Shown: positions 38,803 through 41,891 of the stretch, piece by piece | Layout of the letters: every line of letters starts with the position of its first letter | How positions within the stretch are numbered: the first letter of the stretch is position 1 | Assembly: GCA_002405915.1 (NCBI GenBank) | Contig: DHMS01000022.1 | Location: forward strand, 1 to 41,891 | Source of the DNA: Christensenella sp. UBA4636 | GTDB taxonomy: Bacteria > Bacillota > Clostridia > Christensenellales > Borkfalkiaceae | Reading direction: 5' to 3' | DNA: 41,891 nucleotides | The notes under the pieces: generated by a model | Seen by the model: the letters and a program-made list of their open reading frames with translations, nothing else | What the model was told of the DNA's origin: nothing | The model's database searches: none | Made by a program: the position numbers and the translations under genes

Positions 38803-39498
38803 ATGTACCTTTTTTCACTTTTTTTAGCCGAACCGCCCAAGAGTTTTAACATAGCGGAAATTTTTTCGAACGTTATAACAAGTTGGTATTTTTACCTTAT
38901 CCTTGCGCTTTTTATAATCGGCGTATTCGTCTTAACGGCTTTTAAAAAACCGAAATTCGCCGTAAAAGCAAAGGGTGCGAGAAAAATCGCCTACCTTGCC
39001 GCGCTAATCGCCCTTTCGTTTATAGCGAACGTCTTTTCTTTCGGGTCGAACCTCTGGAAGTTCTCGTTTTTGCACCTCTTAGGGTTTATCGCGGGCTTTA
39101 TTTTAGGTCCCGCGGACGGGTTTATCGTCGGCTTTTTAGGCGACTTAATCGCAGGGATAATCGCGCCGCAAGGCGTTTACAACCCGCTCATAGGCGTTTC
39201 GAGCGGGCTTTGCGGGCTTATTCCGGGGCTTTTGTTCGGGTATAGCGACAAAAAACAATATCTCAAAATAGTAATTTCCTACATTTTGGTATACGTTTTC
39301 TGTTCGCTCCTTTTAAACACCGTCGCAACCTACTTAATGTATCTTACGGGCAGCACAAAATACCCCACGCTTATAAGTTACGTTCTTTATCGTCTCGTCC
39401 CCACTTTCATAACGGTTTTCTGCGTAAATCTCACGGTTACCATGCTTATTTTCAAGCCGCTCACGCTTTTAAAAAATTCTCTTCAAAAGTCCGTTTAA
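38803..39498 (+). CDS. folT: Folate-specific ECF transporter S component
   Basis: 231 residues, six hydrophobic segments. The ECF S-component pattern is seen in 'RKIAYLAALIALSFIANVFSFGS', 'KFSFLHLLGFIAGFILGPADGFIVGFLGDLIAG' and 'PLIGVSSGLCGLIPGLLFGYSDKK'. S components bind the vitamin and use a shared EcfAAT module, which is not in this window. The THF riboswitch upstream makes folate the substrate. The frame is open for 31 codons further upstream, but that stretch is the riboswitch; AGGAGGAG seven to nine bases before the ATG at 38803 sets the start. Confidence 0.88.
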   Translation: MYLFSLFLAEPPKSFNIAEIFSNVITSWYFYLILALFIIGVFVLTAFKKPKFAVKAKGARKIAYLAALIALSFIANVFSFGSNLWKFSFLHLLGFIAGFILGPADGFIVGFLGDLIAGIIAPQGVYNPLIGVSSGLCGLIPGLLFGYSDKKQYLKIVISYILVYVFCSLLLNTVATYLMYLTGSTKYPTLISYVLYRLVPTFITVFCVNLTVTMLIFKPLTLLKNSLQKSV

Positions 39499-39555
39499 AG
39501 CGGCAAGTATTCGTCAATCATATAATGTAGTAAAGGCAAAAGGAGCTTAATTTAT

Positions 39556-39642
39556 ATGATTACGGGGCTTATTATAGGGTTTGTGGCGGGCGCGAATTTC
39601 GGCTTTATAGTCTGCGCGCTTTTCGCCGCGCGGAAAAGTTAA
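39556..39642 (+). CDS. 28-residue single-pass membrane peptide (DUF3789-like)
   Basis: MITGLIIGFVAGANFGFIV is followed by CALFAARKS: one glycine-rich hydrophobic helix and a basic end. This resembles the tiny DUF3789 membrane proteins common in Firmicutes. It has an excellent SD (AAAAGGAG, ten bases before the ATG) and a TATAAT at 39521-39526 without a good -35. Codon choice matches neighbours. Function unknown; too short for standard gene callers. Confidence 0.6.
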   Translation: MITGLIIGFVAGANFGFIVCALFAARKS

Positions 39643-39711
39643 GGCAAAAGTTTAGAGCTTAAAACGACAGACGTTTTTCGGCAAGCCAACAAAATTACAA
39701 AACAACGCTTT

Positions 39712-39757
39712 AAAAGAGCGGCGACAAGGAATTTTCTTGCCGCCGCCCGTTTTTTTA
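39712..39757. terminator. Bidirectional terminator before the CapD-like gene's end
   Basis: GCGGCGACAAG (39718-39728) pairs with CTTGCCGCCGC (39736-39746) with one mismatch; CCGTTTTTTT follows on the plus strand and TCTTTTAAA on the minus strand. Confidence 0.8.
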
Positions 39758-41611
39758 TTCGAATCTTTTATCTATCGTGTAAGTAGGCACGAGTTCGTGA
39801 ACGAGCTTTTTCATTTCGTCCGTTTCCTCATACGCAGCCTTATAAAGCTTTTCGAGCGAAGCGAAGAACTTTTCTTCGTCAAAGTCTATGGGTTTCGCAA
39901 CGGAAATTTTGCCGTTCGCCGTCTTTTTAAGCCCTTCTTCTTTCATAAGCCGCTCTTCGTAAAGCTTTTCGCCCGGGCGTAATCCCGTGTAAACAATCTT
40001 TATGTCCTTATCGGGTTCGTGACCCAAAAGGCGTATAAGCGTTACCGCCATATCGTAAATTCTCACGGGTTCGCCCATATCGAGAACGTAAATTTCGCCG
40101 CCTTTCGCGTACGCGCCCGACTGCAAAACAAGGCTCACCGCTTCGGGGATAGTCATAAAATATCTTATTATGTCCTTATGCGTAAGAGTTACGGGTCCGC
40201 CCGCTTCTATCTGTTTTGTGAAAAGAGGCACTACCGAACCGTTGGAACCTAAAACGTTGCCGAACCTCACGGCTACGAATTCGCAATGGTCGCTCTTTTT
40301 TCCTATCGCCTGAATAATCATTTCGCACATTCGCTTGGACGCGCCCATTATGTTGGTCGGGTTGACTGCTTTGTCCGTCGAAATCTGCACGAATCTGTCG
40401 GCTTTGTACTTTTCCGCCATCGTCGCTACGTTAAGCGTGCCGAAAACGTTGTTTTTTATAGCTTCGTTCGGGCTTGTTTCCATAAGCGGAACGTGCTTGT
40501 GCGCGGCGGCGTTGAACACTATTTGCGGACGGTATTTTTTGAAAACGTCCTCGATTTTGCCTTTGTCGCGCACGGAAGCGATAAGCGTTAAAAGGTTGAC
40601 TTCCGGGTGATTGAATTTGAGTTCTTGTTCGATGTCGTAAACGTTGTTTTCATAAATATCGAGGATAATGAGCTTTGCCGGGTTGTGCGTCGCAATCTGG
40701 CGGCAAAGTTCGCTGCCGATTGAGCCGCCCCCGCCCGTCACGAGTACGACTTTATGCTCAATATAACCCATAATTTCGTCGAGGTTAACCTTTACGGGTT
40801 CGCGCCCTAAAAGGTCCTGCATATCGATTTTTTTAAGGTTTGAAAGCTTTACGCCGTTTACGAGCTGATATACGCCCGGTAGCGTAAGCACGTTGCGGCT
40901 CACTTTATGGCACTTTGCGTAAATATCTTTAAGTCTGTCGGCGGAAACGGCGGGCATCGCCACGATTATGCCGTCCGCGTCGTATTTTTCGTAAACTTTT
41001 TTAAGGTCGTCCGTCGTGCCGACTACCTTTACGCCTTCTATCGAAGAACCTTTTTTAGACAAATCGTCGTCGATAAGCGCGACGGGATAGCGGTTGGTTT
41101 TGTCGGAATAAAGCATTTCTTTAACGATAGTCGCGCCCGCGTCGCCCGCGCCTACAACTATAATTCTTTCCTTATCGCCGGAAGCAGCGCGTCTTGCGTA
41201 CTGAACTATCGCGTTTTTAAGCCTTACGGAAAATCTAAGTCCGAGCGTCACTATATAATCGATTGCGATATACAAAATCAAATCGCGAAAGAGTATCGAC
41301 CCGCCGTTCTTCTTGTTTATCGCCACAAAAATAACGAAAATACCGAATATAGCGGCGTAACCGATTGTCAGCCATATCGCGCCCTTAATACTGTAATTTT
41401 TAAGGATATAAGAATACTGATGACACAAAAAAAGGACTAGAACTTTTATCGCCGCGCATATAAGCAGCACGAGCCAAGCTTTCGCAAAGAACCCGCCGAA
41501 GTCGTTATTATTACGGAAAAAATAAACGAGCGCGGTAGCGAAAAACACCGATAAAAGGTCGCAACCTATCATTACAACGTATTTAAAAATTTTCTTGCGG
41601 TAATTACTCAT
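39755..41611 (-). CDS. Membrane-anchored nucleotide-sugar 4,6-dehydratase/epimerase (CapD/PglF/WbpM type)
   Basis: 618 residues. Four N-terminal transmembrane helices (~10-130) are followed by a first nucleotide-binding domain (RIIVVGAGDAGATIVKEML, ~150-280) and a second, SDR-type domain with VLVTGGGGSIGSELCRQI (NAD binding), 'NAAAHKHVPLMETSPNEAIKNN', the catalytic segment 'STDKAVNPTNIMGASKR' and 'RFGNVLGSNGSVVPLF'. This is the long CapD/PglF architecture, which converts UDP-GlcNAc to a 4-keto-6-deoxy sugar for bacillosamine- or FucNAc-type glycans. AGGAGA precedes the ATG. No glycosyltransferase or aminotransferase is in view; it is a single-gene unit with its own promoter. It may feed surface-protein or capsule glycosylation. 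Confidence 0.9.
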   Translation of the reverse strand: MSNYRKKIFKYVVMIGCDLLSVFFATALVYFFRNNNDFGGFFAKAWLVLLICAAIKVLVLFLCHQYSYILKNYSIKGAIWLTIGYAAIFGIFVIFVAINKKNGGSILFRDLILYIAIDYIVTLGLRFSVRLKNAIVQYARRAASGDKERIIVVGAGDAGATIVKEMLYSDKTNRYPVALIDDDLSKKGSSIEGVKVVGTTDDLKKVYEKYDADGIIVAMPAVSADRLKDIYAKCHKVSRNVLTLPGVYQLVNGVKLSNLKKIDMQDLLGREPVKVNLDEIMGYIEHKVVLVTGGGGSIGSELCRQIATHNPAKLIILDIYENNVYDIEQELKFNHPEVNLLTLIASVRDKGKIEDVFKKYRPQIVFNAAAHKHVPLMETSPNEAIKNNVFGTLNVATMAEKYKADRFVQISTDKAVNPTNIMGASKRMCEMIIQAIGKKSDHCEFVAVRFGNVLGSNGSVVPLFTKQIEAGGPVTLTHKDIIRYFMTIPEAVSLVLQSGAYAKGGEIYVLDMGEPVRIYDMAVTLIRLLGHEPDKDIKIVYTGLRPGEKLYEERLMKEEGLKKTANGKISVAKPIDFDEEKFFASLEKLYKAAYEETDEMKKLVHELVPTYTIDKRFE

Positions 41612-41680
41612 GTTCTCCTAAAATCGACTTCAATGCCGAAAAGCGCAAACCAAGTCGAAAAGTGTCAATTATTTTCTTAC

Positions 41681-41709
41681 ATAATATCATAAACTCCGTT
41701 TTAAGTCAA
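41681..41709 (-). promoter_or_regulatory. Promoter of the CapD-like gene
   Basis: Minus strand: TTGACT (complement of 41704-41709), 17 bp, TATTAT (complement of 41681-41686). The rest of 41710-41840 shows a TTGCC-ACA-GGCAA hairpin with A and T flanks (about 41765-41790) and no gene. Confidence 0.65.
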
Positions 41710-41841
41710 CGTTTTTCCCGTATGGATAGCATTTTATTTTTGCTGCAACAAATCGGTCATCGCTAAAAAACTTGCCACAGGCAACTTTTTCCGCCTTGCG
41801 CCATCGCTCTCATTCTCACTCCTTTTCCAAACCTTTGTTAT

Positions 41842-41878
41842 AGGCGACAAAAAAGACGAGATATTCCTCGCCTTTTTT
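41842..41878. terminator. Terminator-like hairpin at the right edge
   Basis: Two pairings are possible: AGGCGA (41842-41847) with TCGCCT (41868-41873), or AAAAAAG-CGAG with CTCG-CTTTTTT across one mismatch. Six T (41873-41878) follow. It probably belongs to a gene beyond the window. Confidence 0.55.
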
Positions 41879-41891
41879 GTGGTGCACCATA

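Noticed and set aside
1..41891. CRISPR arrays, tRNA or rRNA genes, transposases, integrases, restriction or toxin-antitoxin systems
   Set aside because: None recognised by eye on either strand; tRNA genes could be missed without a covariance search.

Overview
The window looks like a chromosomal segment of a spore-forming Firmicute (class Clostridia). The spoIIGA-sigE-sigG cluster followed by a YlmC/YmxH PRC-barrel gene, a SpoVB-type flippase, a folate ECF substrate-binding gene under a THF riboswitch, and strong AGGAGG ribosome sites with SigA-type promoters at 17-bp spacing all fit. The glnS/glyQS/aspS set, the BspA/InlB-type surface lipase and the serine-rich lipoprotein suggest a gut-associated uncultivated lineage; that placement is inference. 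No rRNA, tRNA, CRISPR array, integrase or transposase was seen.

Layout: (1) 1-3.8 kb: 3' end of a Lys/Glu-rich DUF1508 protein, a Ppx/GppA phosphatase and a split pair of TauE/SafE half-transporters. (2) 3.9-9.3 kb: a 1030-residue surface lipoprotein, a sugar-kinase-like phosphotransferase and a CPBP membrane protease, the last two divergent. (3) 9.3-13.4 kb: a gene remnant, guaB with a small upstream membrane protein, a lipoprotein, a 110-bp palindromic element and a CvpA-like protein. (4) 13.6-17.1 kb: divergent glnS and glyQS, then a DUF4177 gene. (5) 17.1-23.1 kb: an AT-richer block with a 1626-residue secreted lipase/adhesin and its lipoprotein partner behind a structured leader; the lipase frame continues 39 codons past a TAG stop. 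(6) 23.3-27.7 kb: a DUF1538 membrane protein with two PII-like genes, then aspS. (7) 27.7-36.6 kb, minus strand: ylmC, sigG, sigE, spoIIGA, a cytidylate-kinase-like gene, a type IIA topoisomerase pair and an ArsR/DUF2087 regulator. (8) 36.7-41.9 kb: LysM protein, spoVB-like flippase, THF riboswitch with folT, a 28-residue membrane peptide and a membrane-anchored CapD/PglF-type nucleotide-sugar dehydratase.

The sporulation genes form the classic pro-SigE processing unit: SpoIIGA is the putative aspartic protease that cleaves pro-SigE, and SigG is the later forespore factor. The best candidates for something undescribed are the DUF1538 protein with two PII-like partners, the amber codon inside an apparently intact C-terminal domain of the lipase, a repeated 15-bp intergenic motif found beside guaB, sigG, sigE, parE and the DUF4177 gene, and the 110-bp palindromic element at 12.6 kb. 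Several start sites were moved from the longest frame using ribosome-binding sites (ppx, sigE, folT).
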